Assembly (NCBI GenBank): GCA_036571765.1
Contig: BROE01000007.1
Coordinates: forward strand, 6,601,636 to 6,665,635
Direction of reading: 5' to 3'
From: Plecoglossus altivelis
Taxonomy: Eukaryota; Chordata; Actinopteri; Osmeriformes; Plecoglossidae
Length of the DNA stretch: 64,000 bases
The notes below the pieces were generated by a model. That model saw only the letters and a list, made by a program, of their open reading frames with translations. It ran no database searches and was not told the origin of the DNA. Below, piece by piece: positions 37,001 through 46,800 of this stretch. Within the stretch, counting starts at the first letter, position 1. Each line of letters starts with the position of its first letter. The position numbers were made by a program, and so were the translations under genes.

Positions 37001-39236
37001 TCACAGTTCAATCGTTCAAGTCTAATAAGTAGTCCAGTGTGTTTCAACACTGACTGGCTTGCATCATTAGAAGCAACATTTTCTTTCCGGTTGACATTGG
37101 ACATGCAAACATGACAGGATAAACATTCTCTACTTGTGATTGTTTCTCAGTAATAGTGGCAGTGCCATGAGAGTGGTCTTAGGAGGTGTGGACATAGAGA
37201 AGGATGAGGAGATTGACCAGACCATTGATGTGGAGAAAGCCATAGTCCACGAGAAATACCGGGAGGAGCCATTTGCTCTATATAATGACATTGGTGGGTT
37301 CATTCCTTCAAACAATCAGCCTTTTTCCAGCCCACACTTGATATTTAACGCATTGTCTTTTCTACCGAGAACAAATACAACGTAAGGAACATCAACTGTT
37401 ATTAAATCCCGGTATGATTGTAGCCGTCTAAATGAGATTTCAGTGAGTGAACTGGATGCTCGAAAAGCGTTTTATGTTTGTCTTGTTCAGCTCTTCTCAA
37501 ACTCAAGGGGGTGAACGGTCGCTGTGCCAGAGAGACTCGCTTTGTGAAGACGGCCTGTCTACCCAACCAGATCTTTTCTGATGGGACGGAGTGTGTTATC
37601 TCAGGATGGGGAGTCACAGAGAAAAGTACAACTTTTTTGTTTAATTCTAGTTATAACCAGATCAATTACAAAAAAAGAAGATAAGAAATGAGAGTATGTT
37701 TCTTCATACTGAAATACTCAGTATAAGTAAATAGTCTAGTTTACTACAGAGGAGATACAGCCTTTTTGTTGGAAGGAATTTTGAAAAACTTCGGTAAACA
37801 AACGGTCCACGCCCTACAGGCATAAAGCATCAAGTGTCATGTTTTCAAGCGTATTCCCTGATGAGTGAGTGTGAATTGCGTACGTGTTACTGGGTTATTT
37901 GTGCATTACCTAATATTTTCGCTCTGCACGGTTTTAAAGTTGTCGATAAAGGCAAGGAAAAGTACTCCGCCACTGATCATTCTCCCATATACACTACAAC
38001 ATATAAACTCTGCTTCCCCGATATCTCCTAATTAGTCCACATACCCCTTTAATTCATCTGCTTTTCACATCCCACTCCTCTCGCGACCCCTCATCTTACC
38101 TCTCTCCCGCTTGCCCAGATTCGGACCCCCCTCTTACCCTCTCTCACCACACCCCGAAAGGATAAACCAATTGGCATATCCCAATTACAAACCCCTCCAT
38201 GAACCACCTCTTCGTGTTCTCCCCAATTTTCAACCTTTGACCCCCCTTCACGATCGCGGCGTCTCCCCCATACTCTTTCCCCCTCCTTCTACCACCCTCC
38301 TTTACTTCCTTTTTCCCCCCATCTCCGACTCTCACCCCTCCCCCCTTCTCCTTCTTCTCATCCTCCTCCTCTCCCCCCCCCTCCGCCCGCCATGGTGAAA
38401 CGCATGTCACGATTCCCCCCCGCATGCCCCCTCTGCCATGCTCCCTACTGCCCCCCCGCAAACCCGAGGAACCCCCCCCCCACCCCCCCCCTCTCCCTCT
38501 CTCCCTCTACTCTCAGAAGTAAGTATGGTAGTCCTCAGCTGATGAATGCACGTGTGGTCCTGATCTCCCAGGATCGCTGCAAGAACCCGACCGTCTACGG
38601 GTATATAGCGATGATTTAGACCGGAGAAAGATAAAAAACAAAATAAAGAGAGAAAAAAATTATAAAATAAATAATACTAAGCTATGTGTCCTAGTGCTTT
38701 CAGGCAACCTAAAGGGAGGAGTGGACTCATGTCAGGTGTGTGTGAGTGTGTGGATGTGTACAGTGTATGTAAGTGTGTGTTTTTTATGGTTTTATGTACA
38801 TAATGTGTAAACCTTTTATTTAAAATATGACAATAACTGACCAAATCCTGACCCTCGTCACTACTAGGGTACATATGTTACAGTCTCACACCGTAACACA
38901 GTCGTACAATTGTGTCTCATTTAAAACAAAAGAACATGATGGCCAGTGCATATGAATCACTAGGGAACCTGTTTTCGTTTGGTGTATATATGAACCATGT
39001 TTTTTAGTGTAGGACTGCTGGAAAGATAGAGCAAAGAACGTCAGTGATGTGTGTGTGTGTGTAACTTTCATCACCAGGGTGACTCTGGCGGCCCCCTGGT
39101 GTGTGAGAAGGATGGGACTCATTATGTGACCGGCGTGGTGAGCTGGGGGGACGGCTGTGGGAAGAAGAACAAGCCGGGTGTGTATGCCGACGTCAGGCAG
39201 TTTGTCGACTGGATCGCTGCCAAGATGTTGGCATAG
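34038..39236 (+). CDS. habp2: Hyaluronan-binding protein 2 (factor VII-activating protease), penultimate exon disrupted
   Basis: Secreted plasma serine protease. Readable exons: 34038-34121, 34258-34276, 34653-34730, 34841-34948, 35258-35374, 35727-35843, 36128-36299, 36417-36511, 36622-36880, 37151-37293, 37491-37625, then a broken exon within 38517-38735, and 39078-39236. Order: signal peptide, short acidic Tyr/Asp stretch, three EGF domains (about 61-174), kringle (about 175-263), activation site R299-I300 (IFGG), trypsin-type domain with His348, Asp396 and GDSGGPL in the last exon. Cys289 before the cleavage site would hold the two chains together. Start: ATG 34038 or, giving a more typical signal peptide, ATG 34062. 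The family cleaves single-chain urokinase and factor VII and binds hyaluronan. Identity is firm from domain order and from its place beside nrap and casp7; intactness is not, because of the penultimate exon. Confidence 0.9.
34258..34276 (+). CDS. habp2: habp2 19-nt microexon
   Basis: Between AATTCCAG and GTAAGT lie 19 bases reading D-T-E-Y-Y-Y with one base left over; the next exon (34653) supplies the remaining two bases and continues D-Y-E-N-P-T-E. The Tyr/Asp-rich peptide corresponds to the acidic stretch after the signal peptide in mammalian HABP2, which is much longer there. Confidence 0.75.
34445..34610 (+). mobile_element. tRNA-derived SINE fragment in a habp2 intron
   Basis: Box-A-like TAGGCTGAGGCGG near 34460 and box-B-like GGTTCAAATCC at about 34488-34498, followed by TTTGCTGCATTGCTTCCCTCTC, a pyrimidine stretch, and CCAATAAACCTTGAAAAAA. 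This order (tRNA-like head, TTTGCTGCAT block, CT tract, AATAAA and A-tail) is that of common teleost SINEs. Ends are approximate; no target-site duplication was confirmed. Confidence 0.7.
34841..35843 (+). CDS. habp2: habp2 exons for EGF domains 1-3
   Basis: Exons 34841-34948, 35258-35374 and 35727-35843, each phase 1 to phase 1, each coding one EGF module. EGF-1 and EGF-3 have all six cysteines in the normal spacing (CYPNPCLNGGHC; CDPNPCLNGGSC). EGF-2 (VCKDAKCGRGDC) is the shorter variant also seen in mammalian HABP2. Introns of 309 and 352 bases hold nothing recognisable. Confidence 0.93.
36128..36511 (+). CDS. habp2: habp2 kringle exons
   Basis: Exons 36128-36299 (phase 1 to 2) and 36417-36511 (phase 2 to 1) code one kringle: DCFEQDGEHYRGTVSETEEG, CLNWNS, HNHCRNPDGDSRPWCYI, and the closing CNVRSC. 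The HNHCRNPD/PWCY signature and all six cysteine positions are present. In mammals the region takes part in polyanion binding and auto-activation. A CA tract lies at about 36539-36562 in the next intron. Confidence 0.93.
36622..37625 (+). CDS. habp2: habp2 exons for the first two-thirds of the protease domain
   Basis: Exons 36622-36880, 37151-37293, 37491-37625. The first has a Pro/Thr-rich linker, Cys289, the RIFGG activation site, CGGILIESC and WVLTAAHC with catalytic His348. The second codes the strand with IVHEKY and YNDI; its join to the third gives catalytic Asp396 in NDIALLKLK. The third ends GWGVTEK with donor GTACAA in phase 1. Confidence 0.92.
37626..38516 (+). other. habp2 intron with a pyrimidine/poly-C tract
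   Basis: The first 400 bases are ordinary AT-rich intron. From about 38041 to 38515 the strand is almost wholly C and T, with several long C runs. No exon is seen. Confidence 0.7.
38041..38515. repeat. C/T low-complexity tract with long C homopolymers
   Basis: Sustained pyrimidine bias with runs of eight or more C, including two C runs of about nine to ten bases parted by a single A near 38471-38490. Such tracts are hard to sequence and polish; base accuracy here is doubtful. Confidence 0.8.
38517..38735 (+). pseudogene. habp2: Disrupted penultimate coding exon of habp2
   Basis: The 5' part in one frame reads YGSPQLMNARVVLISQDRC-KNPTVYG, matching the protease segment after GWGVTE. The 3' part reads GNLKGGVDSCQ followed by a donor (GTGTGT, phase 0) and would lead into GDSGGPL. 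Between them (38601-38703) lies A/T-rich sequence with stops in place of the expected ten or so residues around the conserved Leu/Met-Cys-Ala-Gly. The acceptor at 38516 also enters in the wrong frame for the phase-1 donor at 37625. Removing 38601-38703 as an intron (GTATAT...TTTCAG) gives the wrong frame as well. As written, no intact protein can be made. An assembly error, a polymorphic lesion or a decayed gene are all possible. Confidence 0.6.
38736..39077 (+). other. habp2 last intron
   Basis: GT-rich at its start, ends CATCACCAG at 39077. Nothing else seen. Confidence 0.75.
39078..39236 (+). CDS. habp2: habp2 terminal exon: catalytic serine
   Basis: Starts in phase 0 with GDSGGPLVCEKDGTHYVTG, holding the catalytic Ser and the conserved following strands, then VVSWGDGCGKKNKPGVYADV and the C-terminal helix FVDWIAAKMLA, with TAG at 39234-39236. 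The residue six before the catalytic Ser, which sets primary specificity, is not visible because it falls in the broken exon. Confidence 0.93.
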   Translation, partial: GDSGGPLVCEKDGTHYVTGVVSWGDGCGKKNKPGVYADVRQFVDWIAAKMLA

Positions 39237-40174
39237 CAGGGCCCAGAACAAGAAATATATTTCCTTTTCCGGATTTTGTTCTTGTGAACGTTACAAGATC
39301 GGTACATTGAAGTGAGTCGTTTATTATCAGATGTCAAAAACAAGCCTTTACCCCCAGTCCAGCTTTGAGTTCTTACCATAGAGGCACCAGTACATTCTCA
39401 CAAAGCTGAACCTGCCAGATAAACACACAGATCTTATATCACCTTAATATAGTTCTCAACAAGTATTCTCATATGAGTGCCCAAATACAGCACCGGACTA
39501 AAATGACCTAACGTTAGTCAGTTTTACAGCTATACCTTATAAGAATTACTTATTGGTTTAACAATGAATCAATCGTTGTCCAGCCCTTGTTCATGATGCT
39601 TGAACCTGCAACCTGTCTGTTCATAAAGATATATAAAATAAATGAATGATTAAGTACATATTCTGTTCAGTCCTCCTTTCGTTCTGGATACTCAAAGCAA
39701 AAAGCACACTTTAATAAAGCACTTAGCACTTACCATCTTCTCTCTAAGCTATATCTCACCACATACCTTTTCAGAAACATCCGTTTGCCTTCATGTTTTT
39801 ACATGCAGAATTCCCTCAAAATAGATCCTCTTTCTATACCTTTTACTGTCAACTATGCACCCCAATCACCTCATACAAACCAACGTTTCTATGAGTTTAT
39901 CTGCTATGTTTGAGATTCACATTCAGTGTGAATCAATGAATCAATTCAATGTGTTTTACAGTAGATTCGTGGTCCAATACATTGTCTAATTAGATTTTGT
40001 TCATTTGGGCTTCAACAAGTGCCACACAAAACTATTGTACCATTGTAAGAGACCATACTTGTCAATTGTGTATCATCAATCATGTACAAATCGTGTTAGA
40101 GGATTCGCAGTAAACACACAGAAACCAGCTCAAGAAGGACTGAGAAGGGTTCCCAACATTCTCTCAGTGTTCCT
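39237..40174. other. Convergent intergenic region and 3' UTRs of habp2 and nrap
   Basis: AT-rich, no coding signs. AATAAA on the plus strand at 39637-39642 and 39713-39718 can serve habp2. The second overlaps ATTAAA on the minus strand (39710-39715), a candidate end for nrap, so the two transcripts may end at nearly the same place. Confidence 0.55.
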
Positions 40175-40822
40175 CTAATGTTCTCCCAAATGCTGGACAT
40201 TTTCAATCGCGCTAGCTTCGCTCGTGGTGGATGTCTTGACGGTGTTCTCCATCGCTGAGGTGGCGTGCGAGGACGTCACCGACTTCCTGATAGTGCTCGC
40301 CACGGTGGAGGAAGAGGAGGTGGTGGTGGACTTCTTCACTATCTGGGAGGTCTTCTTCCTCTTCACATGGAGGATCTCCATGGCGTCGAGGTTGACTCCC
40401 TGCTGGATCTGCTTGGTGGTCTCTACCTGCTCTGAAGCCTGCTGCTCTAGCATCTGCTGCTGGTGTTGGAGCTGGGGAAGCGGGGTCACACGAGGGAGGT
40501 CAAACACACAGGAAGATGCAGATAAGGGAACCACACAGCCACTGCTAATGTGGAACAACAGTTCTAACCAGGTCCAGATGTGCATTCTAGGTTGGTGTAC
40601 ATTTGAAGTTCCTTTTGTTAATCTAACCCTAACCTCTCTACAGAAGAGGCCCAGTGGCTCACTCACCATCATCATGTGCTGGTACTGGGCGATGGCCTCC
40701 TCCGTGGTCACCCCCTCCCCCAGGCCCAGCTCAGCCGCCCTCCGGGCCATCTCCACCTTGTGGGAGCCAGGGGGGGTCCAGCCCGCGCCCCTGATCCAGT
40801 TCAGGTCTGACTTGTAGTTCAC
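40175..40822 (-). CDS. nrap: nrap exons 42-43: final module and Ser/Thr-rich C-terminus
   Basis: Exons 40667-40822 and 40175-40471. The first codes VNYKSDLNWIRGAGWTPPGS and a helical stretch ending QYQHMMM. The last starts with a Gln-rich stretch, then DAMEILHVKRKK, equivalent to the end of human NRAP, where the human protein stops within a few residues. Here about 50 further residues follow, largely Ser and Thr. No SH3 domain follows, so this is NRAP and not nebulin or nebulette. Confidence 0.93.
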   Translation of the reverse strand: MNYKSDLNWIRGAGWTPPGSHKVEMARRAAELGLGEGVTTEEAIAQYQHMMMVSEPLGLFCREVRVRLTKGTSNVHQPRMHIWTWLELLFHISSGCVVPLSASSCVFDLPRVTPLPQLQHQQQMLEQQASEQVETTKQIQQGVNLDAMEILHVKRKKTSQIVKKSTTTSSSSTVASTIRKSVTSSHATSAMENTVKTSTTSEASAIENVQHLGEH

Positions 40823-43800
40823 CTGCAATAGACACCATCTACACGTCAGCAAGGTGCAGAGTGTTGAGCCATGGAGGAAACAGGGAGCTAAGTAGTGATA
40901 GATCCACCTACTGCACTGGGAAGTACTGTATAAGACCCATACTGACATCACAAACGTACTATGAAAGATCATCAAAACATCTGCCATCCGAAAAACCTGC
41001 TGATATGCTGCGTCTGTTCCCTCAACAACAGCTTGACTCACGTCACTCTGCAGCTTGTAGGCCTGCTTGGCATGCTGCACGTCCAGCTGCTGGGCGTCGC
41101 AGGTGTAGTCATGGAGCTTCTGGCGGTAGGACAGGTTGCTGGCCTGGGACTGGCTCTTCTTGGCCTGCAGGAACTCAGGTTGGTTGGCATGCATCTTGTA
41201 GTTGGAGCGCATCTCCTTGGACTGGCGCTTATACTCCAGGTTGCTTTGGAGCTTGCTGGCTGCCAGAGAGTGCACCATCTTGGGGTCGTCCTTCACACTG
41301 AGCAGGCCCACCTGCTGACCCTTCTCCTTAGCAAAGGACTCCTTGTAGCGGAACTATGGGAGTGGAACAGGCATATGTTGATGTAAAAGGTTCAAATGAA
41401 TTGGATTAGTTATTTAGAAAAGCTGAAGTGCATATACATATATAATACATACATTACATATACTGTATTAACTATAAAATGTGTTGATATAACTATGATT
41501 TTCAGAGGGAAAATAGCTGGAGTGCCAAGCAAACATGCCTATAGCCCAAACGTAGAGCAATCAGTAAGTTTTACTGGAAGTTGGCGGTACTCACATCGCT
41601 AGCAATCTCCCTGGACGCCTTAGCGGTTTGGAAGGGAATAGCATCCAGCCTCAGGTCAAAGCCAGCTGACAGCACTTGATCCCCAGATGTTTTATAAGCT
41701 TTCTGTAGGAAGACATATTTAACACAGACAGACAAATGAGAGATGCTGTCATTTTTAGCCTGACTCCTAGACTAGTTGAATTATATATATAGATTATTTA
41801 GATAATACAGTTTTTTTTTCTTAACAAACTAGAGAGTGCAAACTCCTACATTGCTTATCTGTTGAGCATTGATCTTGGCTCGTACGAAGTCCGGATCGTC
41901 GGCGTGTAAAGTGTATTTGTGCATTGTGGCATCTGTATTTGCAGACTTGTACAATCTCTGTAACCAAACATACAATCATCCATTAGTTTCCTGGTACAGT
42001 GTCAACTAATTATATCGTAGCTAACTAATACATCTAAATGTTTCACATTATACAGAGCATTTATTTACGTTTTCAATCATAACCGCAGTAATTGATCATT
42101 TATATATCATTTGAAGGCTTTAAATAGCTACTGAGCACACATTGATCACATGTATTAGATTAAGTCATTCCCCATACCTCGCTGCAGTGTTGATAGCTGT
42201 TTTTGGCATGGACAATATCAGGTGAATCTGCCACAGAGGTGAACTTCAGTCTGTCTGGTAGCTGGCGATACTTCTTCTGCAAAATCAAGACCATGGTTCA
42301 TGAGTGCATGCACGCAACATACAGTACATCTCCACTCCATGATATCTCCTGGTACTGACGTCACTGATGAGGTCTCCAGCTTTCTTTGCATACTCCAACT
42401 GGGGCGCTCCCACACCGTCCCAAGCAACACCCTTCATGAAGTTCAGGTCAGCCTTGTATAGTTTCTGTTCAACAGAGGGAGACATCGTTTTGATTCATGC
42501 CTTCGAATTTGTGTGAGAATCATTCCTATATCCTACATATTGGGCCATTAAAGGAGGAGGTTGCTGCCAGCTATGTAGAGCTGTGGCGTATTTGACATTC
42601 ATGCCCCATCTATTTACTTCTATTTACTCCTCTTTTCTTCTCTCCCTTTCACTCTCTTTCTCCCCTTCTATCCCTTCCCCTTTCACTCTCTGCCACCTCT
42701 ACACTCTCTCTCCCTTCACACCCTCCCTCCCTCCTGGTCCACCGTTCCCCCACCTCGCTCTGCAGGTCGTACGCCTTCTTTGCCCACTGGACCTTCATGT
42801 CATCAGGCAGCACCGTGTACTCGTGGAGTGTCTTCTTGTAGTCCTGGTCGCTAGCCAGGGCCTGGGCGTTTTTGGCCGTCACAAGGTGAATCATGTCTTG
42901 GGTCAGGTGGTACTGGCCGCTGGTGGTCAAGGCGTCCTTGCGGTACTCTTGGTTGCTCTGCAGACGGCCCATCTGCATGCAGTGGAGGAGGCGAGGGTCG
43001 TCCAGGATACTGCGGGCGCCGATGTGTTTTCCCAGGTCCAGAACGTGGTTGTGTTTGTACTGGTACTGAGGTGGGAGGGGAGGGGGTGAGGAATGGTAGT
43101 CAGTCAACAAAGCTTGACAAAAGACCCCTGGAGCAACTTTAGAATATTCTGGACCTACGACTTGGTAAAAAAAAATCCAAAATGTATTTCATCCAAGCTG
43201 ACAGTGGCTTAATGTTCATTTAGAACATGACATTTCTATCATGTGGAGTTCATATCGCTCATGCATGTTTTTGTTCTTCACTACAGAACTTTACTCACAT
43301 CACTAGCTATTCCTGTGGAGCTCTTAGCAGCTTGGAAAGGGATGTCCTGCATGGTCAACTTGTATCCTTGTGCCCTCAGTGTGTGCCAGGACTCTCTGTA
43401 CTTCACCTGGAAACACACACAGGAAACACTTCATGTCAACTAAACACTCACACCTACAATAACTAGTGATGGCATTCGCACAGTTCACCTTTGACTCAAA
43501 GTGTTTAGGAAGCAGAGCAGTGATGTGCAATGCTGCTGTTACCTCGCTGAAGTTCGCCGCGTTGATCTTGGCTTGAGTGATCTCTGGTCTCTCCATGGTG
43601 ATGGTGTAGTTGTGCCTATCGTTCACTCCCTTCTCCTTGTACAGACGCTGCAAGACAGACCATCGGCAAACATGAAGAAAACACGGTGTGCATCATGAAC
43701 TGGTCGGATCTGGCATTGTGCCTCTCACCTCATTGGTGAGCTTGTTGCTGAGTTTGGCATGAACAATATCTGGGGAGTCTGCAACAGACGTGTGCTTGAA

Positions 43801-46800
43801 ATTGTAGGGCTGTTGGCGGTATTTCTTCTGCAGGTCACACAAGAGAAAGAGATGATCAGAGGTAAAGTTAGGACACGACTAGGTGGTACTGGGTCACAAT
43901 CATGACCCAGGATGATGCTGTTGGTGGGTAGACTGGTGCGGATACAAGGTCTCCAGTCTGCCAGTGAGAGCCAGCCTTACATCACTGATGAGGTCGGAGG
44001 CTCTCTTGGAGCCCTCGATCTGCAGAGAGCCAGTGCCAATCCAGGCTGCGCCGCGGAGGTAGTTCAGATCAGAACGATACACTTTCTGAACACACAGTAC
44101 ACAACTCAAGTCAATATAACATTCAACACTGTCACAACATCACTTAATGACCTAACCGCACACTAGTCACTCTCCTGCCACCCAGAAACCTGACCCCTGG
44201 GTTCCAGGGTTCCCATTCCTACCTCGCTCTGCAGCTGGTAAGCTCTCTTGGCAGCCTGGACTTTCATGTCGTCGGGCAGGGAGGTGTACTGGTGCAGGGT
44301 GAGCCTGTAGTCCTGCTCGCTGGCCAGGGACTGGGCCTTCTTGGCATGGGCCACCTCCAGCATGTCCATGGACAGGTGGAACTGAGAGCGCTTATTCACA
44401 GAGTCCTGTTTGTACTTGATCTAGAGAGAGGGAGATGAGGTGAGGAGAGAATGAGAAAGACTGACTTCCCATGAGTGCCTCACTATATGCAGTACTGTCG
44501 AACACTCAACGTGCACCGCGCATGTGCACTCCCATCACAAAGAGCGTTTCTCAATGTCAATCTGTTCTGATATACTCTCATGCAAGCTTCCAGTGTGCAG
44601 AATGACTCACATCGCTCTGCAGTTTGCTGGCATTGACAGTGTGGGAAATGTTGAGGTCATCCTCCAATCCCTTCAGTCCAATCATCTTCCCCTTGGTCTT
44701 CTCAAACTGCTCCTTGTACTTTTGCTGGAACAGAATATGTGGCACAGAATATTCACAAAACATAACAGATCTACAATAAAATACTGGTACAGTTATATTT
44801 CACAAGTGTAGGATATGCTTGCATTCCAACCAAGCACAAAATAGTGTTATGATTGAGTTGGTAAAACTGTAGTTATCATACAGTAGTGTTTGGCTGCAGT
44901 CTCTGCACACCATGTTGCTCTAAGACTTAGAGACAATAGCACAAAATGTCTTTTTGACTTTAAAGCTGCTGAAACAGTAATACACCCACATTGCTGAGTA
45001 TATCCCCAGACGACTTAGCAGACTGGAAGGGTATGGCATCCAAGCGCAGTTTGTAACCCGCGTCTCGGATTTTCTTCCAAGATTCCTTGTAGCGGGTCTG
45101 CGAACACATGGAAGTAACCTCAATGGTTAGCAAACTACAAATGTAACGCTCAGTGAACCTACCAGTGGGTCACCTCTCTGCTACCCACACAGGAAGCACA
45201 AGTGGATTCAACGAATCATCAGTGTAGAGATCTTGACAGTGTGTGAGCTGACCTCGCTGATATTGGTGGCGTTGATCTTGGCCTGCACGTGCTCGGGCAG
45301 GTCTCCGCTGAGAGTGTAGTTGTGCTTCACATTCTCCCCCTTCTCCCTGTACAGCCTCTGCACACAGCAAGCACACCAGAGCCTCTCTGTCACAAGACGG
45401 CCTCGTCCTCTTCCACATTACCCAAGTTAAGACAAGTAGGAAGGTCCTTGTTCCTTGTTCCCTTTTAAAAGGAGGTTGAAGGAGAGATGGACTTACGTCT
45501 AAGGCCAGCTTGTTGCTGAGCTTGGCCTGCACCATCTCCGGAGTATTCTCCACGCTCGTGAACTTCAACGCACTCACATGCTGACGATACTTTTTCTGGA
45601 AAGCACAACAAGGGTGGTGCTTGAGAAGCCTTGCATGTGGCGAAGTAACACTTTAAGCACAGTAGAGGGCGACAGTTGAACAGTTCTGGATGAAGAACTG
45701 CTGCCCTGCGTCAGGTCTGTTCCCTTTGTGACTAAGGATACAGAATGGAGCAGTCTCGCTCCACTACTACAGCGCCATAGTAGGTTTCTCTGACTGACAA
45801 CCAAAGACAGGATAAGAACTACTGTCTTTGAGATGTCATCGTTCACGGTTCAATCCCCATGAACATTGTCTCCCCAACGCTTCGAATGATTTGACATTGG
45901 CATCTATTGATTTAGTTAATGATTACATTCTCTATTCACTGTGACACTTCCCTATAAGATATCATGTTTCTTGTAGTCACATCTGAATGGTCCTTTATCG
46001 GTGTCTCTGCATTAGTGACCTGGTCTGTGTAGCCAGAGGCAGCATCAGCCCAGTCCGAGCCTGTCAGACTGTTTATAGACTCATCCTCCCTACAGGCTGA
46101 ACAGTGGGAGCTCTTGTCGTGGTCTCATCATTAGAGCCATAGACATTTTAAAAGGGTTGAGAGGGAGGGATGCATGCGAGCGGAGTAACTCTAGCCCTGT
46201 GCTTGTCGCTATCTATTTCAGACAGGTCTATTTCAGCTCTATGTCTAAGAATGGTTGTCCTGACATGGGTGATGCTGAAGAGCCACCTATAATGATGGTG
46301 ATTCCATGAATAGGGTGTCATTCCGTGGGTCAACAGTGTCCTTTGGAAGAACTGGTAGCAGGTGTGTAGAAAGACATACTTGAAGTGGTTGTCAGTTACT
46401 TCAGCAAAACTCCTGTGGCCTCCTGAGTGAGGTGGTGGAGAAGAGCTGGGCCCCAAAGCTTTTCACGCAATAATGCATCCAGCTGTTGCGCAATGATGTG
46501 GACCACCTTCATGCCTTGTGATGTGGCTTACAATTTCATACCAACAGTGTCATATAACAACATTAACTTTCCATTCTATTATTAAATCAAAATGTACTGT
46601 CATAAATACTTTATTCTGTGGTCTGTATGGACTCACTGTGTTCTATTAAAGTCAAAGTAAATGGTGCCTGGTGTCCTAGATGACTCAGAGAGATCAGTGT
46701 TTTCTTGTTTAGGGGGTCAAAGGTTGGGCCTACCTCGCTGACAATGTCTCCAGCCTTCTTGGCCTGCTGTACATCCAGACACCCAGTGGCCTCCCAGCCA

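Noticed and set aside
38601..38703. A 103-base intron (GTATAT...TTTCAG) inside the habp2 penultimate exon
   Set aside because: Removing it gives a frame that destroys the VDSCQ-GDSGG join and omits a conserved cysteine, so it does not rescue the gene.
45840..45862. GGTTCAATCCC, a tRNA box-B-like sequence
   Set aside because: No box A at the right distance and no tRNA fold or SINE tail around it.
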